Below are positions 1-7,384 of a stretch of 13,379 nucleotides of DNA, one piece after another. The position numbers and the translations under genes were made by a program. Where the stretch lies: NCBI GenBank assembly GCA_002311345.1, contig DCAA01000033.1, positions 82,215 to 95,593 on the forward strand. Direction: 5' to 3'. Positions within the stretch are counted from its first letter, which is position 1, and each line of letters opens with the position of its first letter. The notes beneath the pieces are model-generated. The model saw only the letters and a list, made by a program, of their open reading frames with translations. It was not told the origin of the DNA and made no database searches. The stretch comes from Planctomycetes bacterium UBA1146. GTDB taxonomy: Bacteria; Planctomycetota; UBA8108; UBA1146.

Positions 1-2889
1 AAGAACGCCTTTCTCGGGGATCTTGTACCCCACCGACAGCAGCGCCTTCAGGTACGCTTCTTCGACATCGTCACCGAGACACGCCACTTCTCCGGTAGAT
101 GCCATCTCCACTCCGAGCAGAGGGTCGGCCCCTTTGAGCCGGGAAAAGGAAAACTGTGGCGCCTTCACGCCGACAAAATCGCACTCGAAGGCTGACTTCT
201 CTGGTGATTCGACCTTCTCGCCGAGCATCGCCCTGATGGCGTAATCGATGAAGTTCTCCTTGAGGATCTTCGATACAAAAGGAAAGGAACGAGACGCCCG
301 CAGATTGCACTCGATCACCTTGATGTGGTTGTCTCGTGCAAGGAACTGGATGTTGAAGGGGCCGGTGATGTTGAGGGCTTCGGAAATCCCGCGCGAGATC
401 CTCTTGATCCTGCGTACGGTCTCGAGGTAGAGCCTCTGGGACGGGAACACCATCGTCGCATCACCGGAGTGAACCCCGGCATTCTCGACATGTTCACTGA
501 TGGCATAACAGATGATCTTGCCATCCTGGGCAACTCCATCCATTTCGATCTCCTTGGCCCCTGCGATGAACTTCGAAACCACCACTGGATGCTCTCTGGA
601 CACATCTGCTGCTGCCTTGAGGTAGTGAGCGAGTTCTTCATCAGAGTGCGCCACACTCATGGCGGCGCCACTGAGAACGTAGGAGGGTCGGATCAGGACC
701 GGATACCCGCAACGCACCGCAAAGGCGCGCGCATCCTCGACACTGTTGAGTTCTCGCCACTCCGGTTGATCAATCTCGAGATCATCGAGCAACGTCGAAA
801 ACCTCTCTCGATTTTCTGCACGGTCGATATCGTCGACTCCGGTTCCAAGAATGGGAACACCCCGGCTCCCGAGAGGAACCGCCAACTGGTTGGGAATCTG
901 CCCCCCCACGCTGATGACGACTCCCTGAGCCCGTTCTAGCTCGACGATGTCGAGCACGCGTTCGAGGCTGAGTTCCTCGAAGTAAAGTCGATCACAGGAA
1001 TCGTAATCGGTGGAGACTGTCTCCGGGTTGTAGTTGATCATCACCGTACGATGACCAGCGCGCGCGAGTGACTGGACGGCATTGACCGCACACCAGTCGA
1101 ATTCCACCGATGATCCTATTCGGTAGGCTCCTCCACCGAGCACGACGACCGGTGATTGCTCCTCAGGAGTGACATCGCTCTCGGTGCCGTTATAGGTGAG
1201 ATAAAGGAAGTTGGTCTGGGCAGGATATTCTGCAGCAAGGGTGTCGATCTGTTTTACCACCGGCCGAATTCCGAGTGATTCGCGACGATCACGAACCTCG
1301 AGCGACGCACCGTATCCCGGAGGGATAGGATCGGATCGTCGAACAGATCTCGAGATCTGATTGTCGCTGAATCCCAGTTCCTTTGCCCTCCGGAACAGGT
1401 CGGGGGACAACTCATCGAGACCAAATTGCTCGATCTGGAGCTGGCACTGGACCGTCTCACGGACCCGCGCGAGGAACCAGGAGGTGATATGCGTCAACTG
1501 GTGTATTTTCTCGACCGACCAGTTGTGCTTGAAGGCCTCTCCGATGGCGAAGATCCGTTCCTCGGTCGGCACACTCAGCAATTGTTCCAGTTCTCCCTCC
1601 TCGAAGTGCTTGCGAGAAGAAACGAGACCGTGGGCACCCACTCCCAGCATCCGACAGGCCTTCTGGAGCGCTTCGGGGAAACTACGACCGATGGACATCA
1701 CTTCCCCGACACTCTTCATCTCACTACCTAGCAGGTTCGATACCCGTCGGAATTTCTTCAGATCCCAGCGCGGCATCTTGATGACGCAATAATCGAGAGC
1801 AGGTTCGAAGCAGGAGGCGGTAACCCGCGTGATGGAGTTGGGCACATCGACAAGGCAGTAGCCAAGTGCGAGTTTCGCGGCCACGAAAGCCAGCGGGTAA
1901 CCCGTAGCCTTGGATGCAAGAGCAGAAGAACGAGAAAGACGTGCGTTCACTTCGATAATTCGATACTCGTCGCTGGTCGGATGCAGTGCGAACTGAACGT
2001 TACATTCACCAACAACACCCAGATGCCTGATGAGGCGAATCGAGATGGAACGCAGGTGGTGGTAATCGTGATCGCTCAGAGTCTGCGAGGGAGCCACCAC
2101 GATGCTCTCACCGGTGTGGATCCCGAGCGCATCGATGTTTTCCATGTTGCAGACCGTGATGCAGTTGTCCTGGGAATCGCGAACCACCTCGTATTCGATC
2201 TCCTTCCACCCCTCCAGGTATTCCTCGACCAGAATCTGGGGGGTGTTGGCGAGCGCAGTGCTGGCCAGCGCGGTCAATTCCTGACGATCTCGTGCAATCC
2301 CGGAACCCTTGCCACCGAGGGCATACGCAGCCCTGACCATCACCGGGTAAGAGATCTCCTCGGCGGCGATCAGCGCATTCTCGAGGTCCTCACAGGCGAA
2401 ACTTCTCGGAGTGTCCAGATCGATGGATCGAAGAACCTCGGCAAAGAGGTGCCGATCCTCTGTCGTACGGATCGTCTCGAGAGGAGTGCCCAGCACCTGA
2501 ACACCATGGCGTTCCAGAATTCCCTCTTGATCCAGTTCCACCCCGCAATTGAGCGCGGTTTGTCCGCCGAAGGAGAGCAACAACCCATCTGGTTTCTCTC
2601 GTTCGATGACGCGTTCGACAAACTCCACATTGACCGGCAAGAAGTAGACTTCATCGGCCAGGTTCTCGCTGGTCTGGATTGTGGCGATGTTGGGATTGAC
2701 CAGGATCGTGGTGATCCCTTCTTCCTTCAGCGCCTTGATCGCCTGGGAACCCGAGTAATCAAACTCCCCTGCTTCACCGATCTTGAGTGCTCCACTACCG
2801 AGAATGAGAACCTTTCGAGGCAAGACAACCTCTCGAGAACTGCCTGGGGCCAGTACCGGATCTCCCTGATGGTCGGTAGTTCTATTCAT
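1..2889 (-). CDS. carB: Carbamoyl-phosphate synthase large subunit, C-terminus cut by window edge
   Basis: Synthetase subunit that uses ammonia from CarA, bicarbonate and two ATP to make carbamoyl phosphate for pyrimidine and arginine synthesis. The frame is open through all 963 codons visible and leaves the window without a stop. The first ATP-grasp half begins near residue 25 (GSGALKIGEAGEFDYSGSQA) and includes CNMENIDALGIHTGES and VNARLSRSSALASKATGYPL. The second half, from about residue 580, includes VEFDWCAVNA, NPETVSTDYD (about 620-630), AGVHSGDAT and ECNLRASRSFPFVSK (about 860). The last residues, KIPEKGVL, are the approach to the C-terminal MGS-like regulatory domain, so roughly 100-130 residues are missing. 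The ATG overlaps the carA stop as ATGA, implying coupled translation. The motif set matches animal CAD/CPS1 and Bacteroidetes proteins more closely than E. coli CarB. Confidence 0.97.
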   Translation of the reverse strand, partial: MNRTTDHQGDPVLAPGSSREVVLPRKVLILGSGALKIGEAGEFDYSGSQAIKALKEEGITTILVNPNIATIQTSENLADEVYFLPVNVEFVERVIEREKPDGLLLSFGGQTALNCGVELDQEGILERHGVQVLGTPLETIRTTEDRHLFAEVLRSIDLDTPRSFACEDLENALIAAEEISYPVMVRAAYALGGKGSGIARDRQELTALASTALANTPQILVEEYLEGWKEIEYEVVRDSQDNCITVCNMENIDALGIHTGESIVVAPSQTLSDHDYHHLRSISIRLIRHLGVVGECNVQFALHPTSDEYRIIEVNARLSRSSALASKATGYPLAFVAAKLALGYCLVDVPNSITRVTASCFEPALDYCVIKMPRWDLKKFRRVSNLLGSEMKSVGEVMSIGRSFPEALQKACRMLGVGAHGLVSSRKHFEEGELEQLLSVPTEERIFAIGEAFKHNWSVEKIHQLTHITSWFLARVRETVQCQLQIEQFGLDELSPDLFRRAKELGFSDNQISRSVRRSDPIPPGYGASLEVRDRRESLGIRPVVKQIDTLAAEYPAQTNFLYLTYNGTESDVTPEEQSPVVVLGGGAYRIGSSVEFDWCAVNAVQSLARAGHRTVMINYNPETVSTDYDSCDRLYFEELSLERVLDIVELERAQGVVISVGGQIPNQLAVPLGSRGVPILGTGVDDIDRAENRERFSTLLDDLEIDQPEWRELNSVEDARAFAVRCGYPVLIRPSYVLSGAAMSVAHSDEELAHYLKAAADVSREHPVVVSKFIAGAKEIEMDGVAQDGKIICYAISEHVENAGVHSGDATMVFPSQRLYLETVRRIKRISRGISEALNITGPFNIQFLARDNHIKVIECNLRASRSFPFVSKILKENFIDYAIRAMLGEKVESPEKSAFECDFVGVKAPQFSFSRLKGADPLLGVEMASTGEVACLGDDVEEAYLKALLSVGYKIPEKGVL

Positions 2890-4052
2890 CGGACCAACTC
2901 CAGGAATCTATCGAAGAGTCCCGCTGCATCGAGCGGTCCTGGATTGGCTTCGGGATGAAATTGAACAGAGCAGAACGGTTTGTCACGGTGACGGATCCCC
3001 TCGTTGGATCCATCGTTGGCATTGATGAACCACTCCTCCCAGCCCTCGGGAGCACTGGTTCCATCGACTGCATAACCATGGTTCTGACTGGTCACCCAGC
3101 AACGCGCGGTCCCGACCTCGACACAGGGTTGGTTTTGACTGCGATGTCCAAAGTCGAGTTTGTAGGTATCAAATCCAGCAGCCAGCGCCAGCAGTTGATT
3201 GCCGAGGCAGATCCCCATCAGCGGCCGGGATCCCGCGAGAGCCCGACGGATATTATCCACCGTCTCGGGGGCATTCTTCGGGTCCCCTGGCCCATTGGAG
3301 AGTAAAACCGCATCTCCGGCCTCGGCCACAAAATCGTGATCCCATGGCACCTGGAGCACATCGGCACCACGGGCGATCAGGCTTCTCACGATGCTGGTCT
3401 TGGCACCGCAATCGACCAGGATCACTCGCACAGCGCCCTCGTTACCACAGCGGTGCAGAATCGGCTCGGTGCAACTGACCTCGGCAACTACATTTCGACT
3501 GCCGGGATCCTGATACGGGGAGTTTGCGACTTCATCTCGATCGGGACTTTCGTCGATCAGTAACCGACCTCGTAGCGTTCCATTATCGCGTAGCCTTCGA
3601 GTCAACGCCCGGACATCAATCCCCTGGACACCAGGGATTCCTTCCTCGATCAGCCACTGTTCGAGAGAGGAGGAAGCATTCCAGTGACTGTAGTCTGGCG
3701 ATAGATTCTGGATCACCAGTGCTTGCGCCTGGATGCGCGACGATTCGAATCCGGGATTCAGAGGATCGTCAGCGTTGCGGGCCGGTACTCCATAGTTTCC
3801 GATCAGCGGATAAGTGAGCGTGAGAAGTTGACCACGGTAGGAAGGATCGGTGAGCGATTCGGGATATCCGACCATGCCGGTGGCAAAGACCACTTCACCA
3901 GAGATGGAACGATTGGCACCGAAAGCACGACCCTCGTAACGGGTTCCATCTTCGAGTTCCAGGTGAGCGGCCCGCTTGGATGACAGACGGTCACTCGAGA
4001 GCGAGGAACTCTCCAGCGCAGAAGACCTGGGCTCGACTATGGGATCCCCCAA
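2886..4052 (-). CDS. carA: Carbamoyl-phosphate synthase small (glutaminase) subunit
   Basis: Hydrolyses glutamine and channels ammonia to CarB. The CPSase small-chain N-terminal domain spans about residues 30-190 (LELEDGTRYEGRAFG, GYPESLTDPSY, GVQGIDVRALTRRLRD). The class I glutamine amidotransferase domain spans about 208-385. Its nucleophile is Cys282 in GICLGNQLLAL, and its partners are His366 and Glu368 in QFHPEA. GNQ replaces the commoner GHQ beside the nucleophile. The stretch FGHRSQNQPC then TSQNHGYAVD and INANDGSNEGI is close to animal CAD. The start is TTG at 4050-4052, with AAAGG about 7 nt upstream. It gives a Ser-rich N-terminal extension of about 28 residues before homology begins, and no better in-frame start was seen. 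At 388 aa the length is normal. The stop overlaps the carB start by 4 nt. Confidence 0.97.
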   Translation of the reverse strand: MGDPIVEPRSSALESSSLSSDRLSSKRAAHLELEDGTRYEGRAFGANRSISGEVVFATGMVGYPESLTDPSYRGQLLTLTYPLIGNYGVPARNADDPLNPGFESSRIQAQALVIQNLSPDYSHWNASSSLEQWLIEEGIPGVQGIDVRALTRRLRDNGTLRGRLLIDESPDRDEVANSPYQDPGSRNVVAEVSCTEPILHRCGNEGAVRVILVDCGAKTSIVRSLIARGADVLQVPWDHDFVAEAGDAVLLSNGPGDPKNAPETVDNIRRALAGSRPLMGICLGNQLLALAAGFDTYKLDFGHRSQNQPCVEVGTARCWVTSQNHGYAVDGTSAPEGWEEWFINANDGSNEGIRHRDKPFCSVQFHPEANPGPLDAAGLFDRFLELVR

Positions 4053-4083
4053 GACGCTGCCTTTCGCCCAGCCGATGACGGAA

Positions 4084-4095
4084 AAAATGCATTTT
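4084..4095. promoter_or_regulatory. 12-bp AT-rich palindrome upstream of carA (operator candidate)
   Basis: AAAATGCATTTT is a perfect palindrome in an otherwise GC-rich stretch, about 32 nt upstream of the carA start. It resembles ARG boxes only loosely and does not match the PurR consensus. It could equally be a chance AT-rich patch in the leader. Confidence 0.3.
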
Positions 4096-4106
4096 CACGC
4101 CGGCGA

Positions 4107-4139
4107 CCGGGGGAGGATGCCAACCGAAACACCCCCCGG
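4107..4139 (-). promoter_or_regulatory. Stem-loop in the carA leader
   Basis: CCGGGGG pairs with CCCCCGG (4107-4113 with 4133-4139), and a G-U pair extends the stem in the minus-strand transcript. The loop is about 17 nt. No T-run follows, so it is not an intrinsic terminator. It sits between the proposed transcription start and the carA ribosome-binding site, where it could affect elongation or translation. Function is inferred from position only. Confidence 0.4.
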
Positions 4140-4166
4140 AGATCATTTGCAGATCCTGAGGATCAG

Positions 4167-4194
4167 AGTTTATGGGCACATCCGGGCGCTGCAA
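4167..4194 (-). promoter_or_regulatory. Possible sigma70-type promoter of carAB
   Basis: On the minus strand, TTGCAG (4194-4189) is followed after 16 nt by TAAACT (4172-4167). The -10 matches the consensus at 4 of 6 positions and the -35 only at TTG. The predicted transcript would start near 4160 and carry a leader of about 108 nt containing the hairpin and palindrome below. The match is weak and is ranked only for its spacing and position. Confidence 0.3.
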
Positions 4195-4458
4195 AGCGTC
4201 CTCGAAAAGAAGTCGAAAATTCCACCCGAGCACGAAAGCACCCGATCGGTACGCCCCGCATCACCTCGATGACTGAATAGATGCGGATTTACGGCACTAC
4301 AGCGCAGATCCATGGCAATTGAGACGTGCCAGAACTGTCCGTCCAGCAGTTGCCCCATCGGCACGAATCGAGGGTCTAGCGCCCCAACGATCGCCCAACC
4401 AGGCCATCGGACCCTCGAAATCACAGGAAGATGGTGCTGACCCTGTAACAGCAGCGCC

Positions 4459-5808
4459 TCAGGGGCTTCCGGCGCCGGAGGTTTCCGCACCTGAAGATCC
4501 GCTGGAACCGTCCTCCATCCACAGAGGAAGCAGAAACTCGCGAGCGAAAGTCTTGGTGATCGCTGCCAGAGGTACCGACAGCAGCATCCCGATCACTCCG
4601 AACCAATGGGTAAAGATGAGGAAGGTGACGATCACCGTGACCGGATGGAGACCGACCTTGTCGCCGAGGAAACGGGGGATCAAGACGAATCCCTCGAAGG
4701 CTTCCATCGCGGCGAAGACCGCTCCGGTCGCCAGTAGCAGCAGCAGGTCGTGATTTTCGAACCAGCACATGCCCAGAGCCGGAATCGCCGCCAGCAACAC
4801 TCCCAGGTACGGGATCAGCGACAGGAATCCGGCCGCAAAACCGATCAAGAAACCGTACGGAACTCCCGTGAACATCAGGCCGACACCGGTGAGAGATCCT
4901 TTGATGATGCAAACCAGCAAACGCCCACGGAAGAAGGAAGAGAGCATCCCGTGAATCTCTTTGGCGATCTTGTCGCTGCGTGGCCGTAGCGATGACGGGA
5001 TCCAGCCACGAATCCGCGTGATCATCGGATCGATTTCGATCAGGAAAAAGAACACGTACACAGGCAGCAGCAAGATCCAGTTGCCCAGAGCCAGCAGACG
5101 ATCGAGAGCTCCAGGACCTCGCTCCTCCTCGGAGTTGATCTTACCGAGGGCTGCCGCCAGATCCTGGCCGGTCAGGGCTGCTTGGCCGCCAGCAGGGTCG
5201 TTGTGAGCAGGCCCCAGATAGGCCTCGATCGCTCGACCGAGCGTTGCATCGAGTGTCGCCTCGACTCGTTGCGCGAGAGCCTCGTTTGGATCTTGCTCGG
5301 TGCTGTCACCGAAACGACTGGCGATCCGCTCCTTCCAGCGCTTGAAACCGATGGCAACGCCGGGAAAGTCTCGCTCCAGGATACCTTCGGCTTCGCGGAC
5401 CCAGCCAGGATCGTAGATCCCATCGGCGTCCTGATCGATGAACCAGGTGCCGCTGTCCGGGTCCTGCTGGGCATGCGGAGTCGTTGACTGGTCAGCTCCA
5501 AGGAGGGTATCTCCCGCCAATTTCCTGACCAGAGTTGAACCACCACGTGCAATCGCCACCGAGCCGGCCAGCAACCCGCCGACAAGAACAACGGTGGCGA
5601 GGATGAAGATCAGAATCACAGCAGGGATTCTCTTCATACCCTTTCGTTCCAGGGCATCGGCGAGAGGATCCAGGATGTAGGCGATGAAGAATCCCGCCAG
5701 CAACGGTGCGAAGATCGATCTGAGTGTGATCATCAATGTAATCACCAGGATGGCGATCACACAGTAGGTAACCGGTCTCAGGAAGCGCTTCGGTAGGATG
5801 CGATCCAC
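4459..5808 (-). CDS. AI-2E family (PerM/YdiK-type) membrane transporter
   Basis: Inner-membrane permease-like protein. The family includes the proposed autoinducer-2 exporter TqsA and Na+/H+ antiporters, so the substrate is not predictable. From the GTG start the protein is 449 aa. Hydrophobic segments lie near residues 13-30, 33-46, 62-82, 240-258, then a C-terminal block (about 300-430) with the family's GVPYGFLIGFAAGFLSLIPYLG and IPRFLGDKVGLHPV stretches. Between the early helices and the core is an insert of about 140 residues, probably extracytoplasmic, with a DxDxDGxxD motif (D125, D127, D129, D133). The GTG start has AGGAG 8 nt upstream and overlaps the previous gene by 31 nt. An in-frame ATG at 5862 would add 18 polar residues. 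The C-terminal tail is Gly/Ser-rich. Confidence 0.88.
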   Translation of the reverse strand: MDRILPKRFLRPVTYCVIAILVITLMITLRSIFAPLLAGFFIAYILDPLADALERKGMKRIPAVILIFILATVVLVGGLLAGSVAIARGGSTLVRKLAGDTLLGADQSTTPHAQQDPDSGTWFIDQDADGIYDPGWVREAEGILERDFPGVAIGFKRWKERIASRFGDSTEQDPNEALAQRVEATLDATLGRAIEAYLGPAHNDPAGGQAALTGQDLAAALGKINSEEERGPGALDRLLALGNWILLLPVYVFFFLIEIDPMITRIRGWIPSSLRPRSDKIAKEIHGMLSSFFRGRLLVCIIKGSLTGVGLMFTGVPYGFLIGFAAGFLSLIPYLGVLLAAIPALGMCWFENHDLLLLLATGAVFAAMEAFEGFVLIPRFLGDKVGLHPVTVIVTFLIFTHWFGVIGMLLSVPLAAITKTFAREFLLPLWMEDGSSGSSGAETSGAGSP

Positions 5809-6236
5809 TCGTCCTTCTCCTGACAATACTCCAACTGTGGCTCTATGGCGAAAACCTCGCAAAAGGACAAACCGCCGAAGCCGCAGTCAAAGTCACCGAC
5901 CTGATCGGTGTCTTTCTTGCCGAGCAGTTGATGGTCGACCAGGTTGAAGACCATCACTCCGATATCCTCACTGGAAACGATCCCCCAGGAATCGAACACA
6001 CAGCCTGCCAGACATCCGAACTCCAGGATGGCAAATTGTCGCACCGATTCCAGTAACTCCTGGGCCTCCACATGGTGGATGTCACCGGTATCGATCAATT
6101 CGTAGTTCTCGATGCTATAGACGTGACGCACCGAATGATCGAGTGCATCGAACAGGAAGGCGTATGCTTCTTGGGGGTATTGCGGGCATACCTCTAGCAT
6201 CACCCCGAAGCGTTGCTCTGGTTCTGGATCCGTCAC
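5778..6236 (-). CDS. Minf_1886-like (TIGR04138-type) protein of unknown function
   Basis: A 152-residue protein whose pattern I recognise as the Minf_1886 family, originally defined as restricted to Verrucomicrobia and Planctomycetes. Matching pieces: YPQEAYAFLFDALDH near the N-terminus, VEAQELLESVRQFAILEFG, then DSWGIVSSEDIGVMVFNLVD and LLGKKDTDQVGDFD, with a short acidic C-terminal tail. No catalytic motif or membrane segment is visible, so it is probably cytosolic. The GTG start at 6234-6236 has GGGAGG 7 nt upstream. The open frame continues upstream to 6509, but that extension is proline/glycine/arginine-rich and overlaps holB, so the shorter form is preferred. The start overlaps the stop of a possible small ORF (GTGA), and the 3' end overlaps the AI-2E gene. 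No function is known for this family. Confidence 0.85.
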   Translation of the reverse strand: MTDPEPEQRFGVMLEVCPQYPQEAYAFLFDALDHSVRHVYSIENYELIDTGDIHHVEAQELLESVRQFAILEFGCLAGCVFDSWGIVSSEDIGVMVFNLVDHQLLGKKDTDQVGDFDCGFGGLSFCEVFAIEPQLEYCQEKDEWIASYRSAS

Positions 6237-6376
6237 TGGACGGCCTCCCGGTCCGGGATCCCCGCGCGGCGAGCGGCTTCCATCCGGACAGTGATGGCGA
6301 ATGGTAGAAGGTCGAACTTTTCCAGCAAGCAGATCGGGGGCCAATTCGGGTTCCCGAACGCATAACTCCTGGACAA
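6233..6376 (-). CDS. Possible small ORF, 47 aa, coupled to the Minf_1886-like gene
   Basis: A frame in the holB-to-Minf_1886 gap that starts at TTG (6374-6376), about 6 nt after AGGGA. It ends at a TGA overlapping the next GTG start in the form GTGA. By hand, roughly 80% of the codons I checked end in G or C, as in neighbouring genes. The C-terminal half reads like a helix (RMEAARRAGIPDREAVQ). No family is recognised and the TTG start is uncertain. Alternatives are an untranslated spacer whose frame is open by chance, or the upstream extension of the Minf_1886 gene, which occupies the same bases in another frame. Confidence 0.35.
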   Translation of the reverse strand: MSRSYAFGNPNWPPICLLEKFDLLPFAITVRMEAARRAGIPDREAVQ

Positions 6377-6377
6377 T

Positions 6378-6423
6378 CACGATCCCTGGGGTGTTTAGCC
6401 TCAGGCAACCCCAAGGGATCGTG
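6378..6423 (-). terminator. Long stem-loop straddling the holB stop codon, no T-run
   Basis: CACGATCCCTGGGG (6378-6391) pairs with CCCCAAGGGATCGTG (6409-6423): 14 base pairs with one bulged A and a loop of about 17 nt. The holB TGA (6401-6403) is inside the loop. On the minus strand the stem is followed by ATTGTCC, not a T-run, so classic intrinsic termination is unlikely. It could protect a 3' end, attenuate read-through, or control the TTG of the small ORF immediately behind it. Confidence 0.45.
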
Positions 6424-7384
6424 GCAGCCGAAAACGGAGTTCTGCCGGATCGAGGGCCGATAGGATCATCGCGGCGGCCTCCAGCGCCAGGTCCGGAGAT
6501 CCGGACCATTCCACGTGCCGGGCCACCTGTGCCAGCAAAGTCGCGCGCTCGGCAGCAAGTCGGCGGCCTGCCGGATCATCACCACGAAATGCCCAGACCC
6601 CGTCCGCGAGCAAACCAACAGTGGCCAGCACCGCATCCCGATCGGGTTTGCCGCCATCCTCGGTGGAGATGGCAACCAGGTCGCGTGGATCCTCTGGAGG
6701 CGACGCGATGACGGCACGGAATCGCTGTTCGCCTCCGCATCTCTCGATCGCCTCGAACAGCGAAAGGGCTGCCCCGGGCCTGCCACCAGTTCCCTGGTAG
6801 AGGCGGCAGGCCAGTTGATGGTCGACCTGACGACCGGCCAGCACCTCCAAAAAAGGCTCGCGAGCCAAGGGCCCCATCGTCACGCGCTGGCAGCGAGAGA
6901 CGATGGTGGTCAAGAGCTGGGCGGGTCGATGGCAGACGAGCAGGAACACCGCTCCGGGGGGAGGTTCTTCGAGAGTCTTGAGCAGCGCACTGGCTGCCGG
7001 TTCGGCCAGACGCTCGGTCGGTTCGATCAGTATCACTCGCCGTTCGCCGCTGCGAAGCGACAGAAATCGAATCATCTCACGAATCTGTCCCAGATCGATG
7101 CCACGCCCCTCGCCCGGAGTGAGGATCTGCAGACCGCCGTGATTGGCCGAGTTCACGGCGTGACATGAACCACAATCTCCGCACTTTCCCACCTCGGCTG
7201 AAGCGGATGATCCGATGCCCGAGTGCGGGCACAGCAAGGTGGCGGCCACCTGAAGCGCCAGCAGCCCCTTGCCCACTCCCTCGGGCCCCGCCAGCAGGTA
7301 AGCATGAGCGATCCGTCCGCGTTTCAGGGCGCGGCAAAAGCCGTCTCTGGCCTGTTCGTGACCGAGTACTTCATCGAAGGCCAA
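6401..7384 (-). CDS. holB: DNA polymerase III, delta-prime subunit
   Basis: Clamp-loader subunit that helps place the beta clamp on DNA. The 327-aa protein starts FDEVLGHEQARDGF and has AHAYLLAGPEGVGKG (P-loop, about residues 30-40). A zinc-binding cluster follows (CPHSG, then CGDCGSC), and then the family's LIEPTERLAEPAASALLKTLEEPP and TTIVSRCQRV (sensor/SRC motif). The C-terminal third is variable and helical, as expected for a collar domain. The start is TTG at 7382-7384, preceded after 6 nt by a perfect AGGAGG; it overlaps the tmk stop by 14 nt. An upstream in-frame start would lengthen the overlap and add unrelated residues. The tmk-holB pairing is common in bacteria. The stop lies within a strong hairpin. 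Confidence 0.93.
   Translation of the reverse strand: MAFDEVLGHEQARDGFCRALKRGRIAHAYLLAGPEGVGKGLLALQVAATLLCPHSGIGSSASAEVGKCGDCGSCHAVNSANHGGLQILTPGEGRGIDLGQIREMIRFLSLRSGERRVILIEPTERLAEPAASALLKTLEEPPPGAVFLLVCHRPAQLLTTIVSRCQRVTMGPLAREPFLEVLAGRQVDHQLACRLYQGTGGRPGAALSLFEAIERCGGEQRFRAVIASPPEDPRDLVAISTEDGGKPDRDAVLATVGLLADGVWAFRGDDPAGRRLAAERATLLAQVARHVEWSGSPDLALEAAAMILSALDPAELRFRLPRSLGVA

Larger units (their letters stand above)
4053..4458. other. Non-coding gap holding the carA leader
   Basis: 406 nt between the AI-2E gene stop and the carA start. No frame here has a convincing start plus recognisable protein; the open frames present are short and of unusual composition. On the minus strand it holds a weak promoter-like pair (4167-4194), a GC-rich stem-loop (4107-4139) and a 12-bp AT-rich palindrome (4084-4095) close to the carA Shine-Dalgarno. 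No T-run terminator was found behind the AI-2E gene. The half nearest the AI-2E gene (about 4200-4458) shows nothing identifiable. Confidence 0.6.

Noticed and set aside
325..939. Plus-strand open frames opposite carB, such as 325-939 and 1981-2958
   Set aside because: They are antisense shadows of a high-GC3 gene; none has recognisable domains, and the minus-strand frame is unbroken CarB.
4170..4490. Minus-strand 106-codon frame in the carA upstream gap
   Set aside because: It starts inside the AI-2E gene, has no good ribosome-binding site and resembles no family; I treat the region as non-coding.
5781..6509. Longer Minf_1886-like protein starting at 6509
   Set aside because: The extra 91 residues overlap the holB end and are rich in Gly, Pro and Arg without family similarity. 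The GTG at 6236 has a strong Shine-Dalgarno and sits at the start of the recognised domain.
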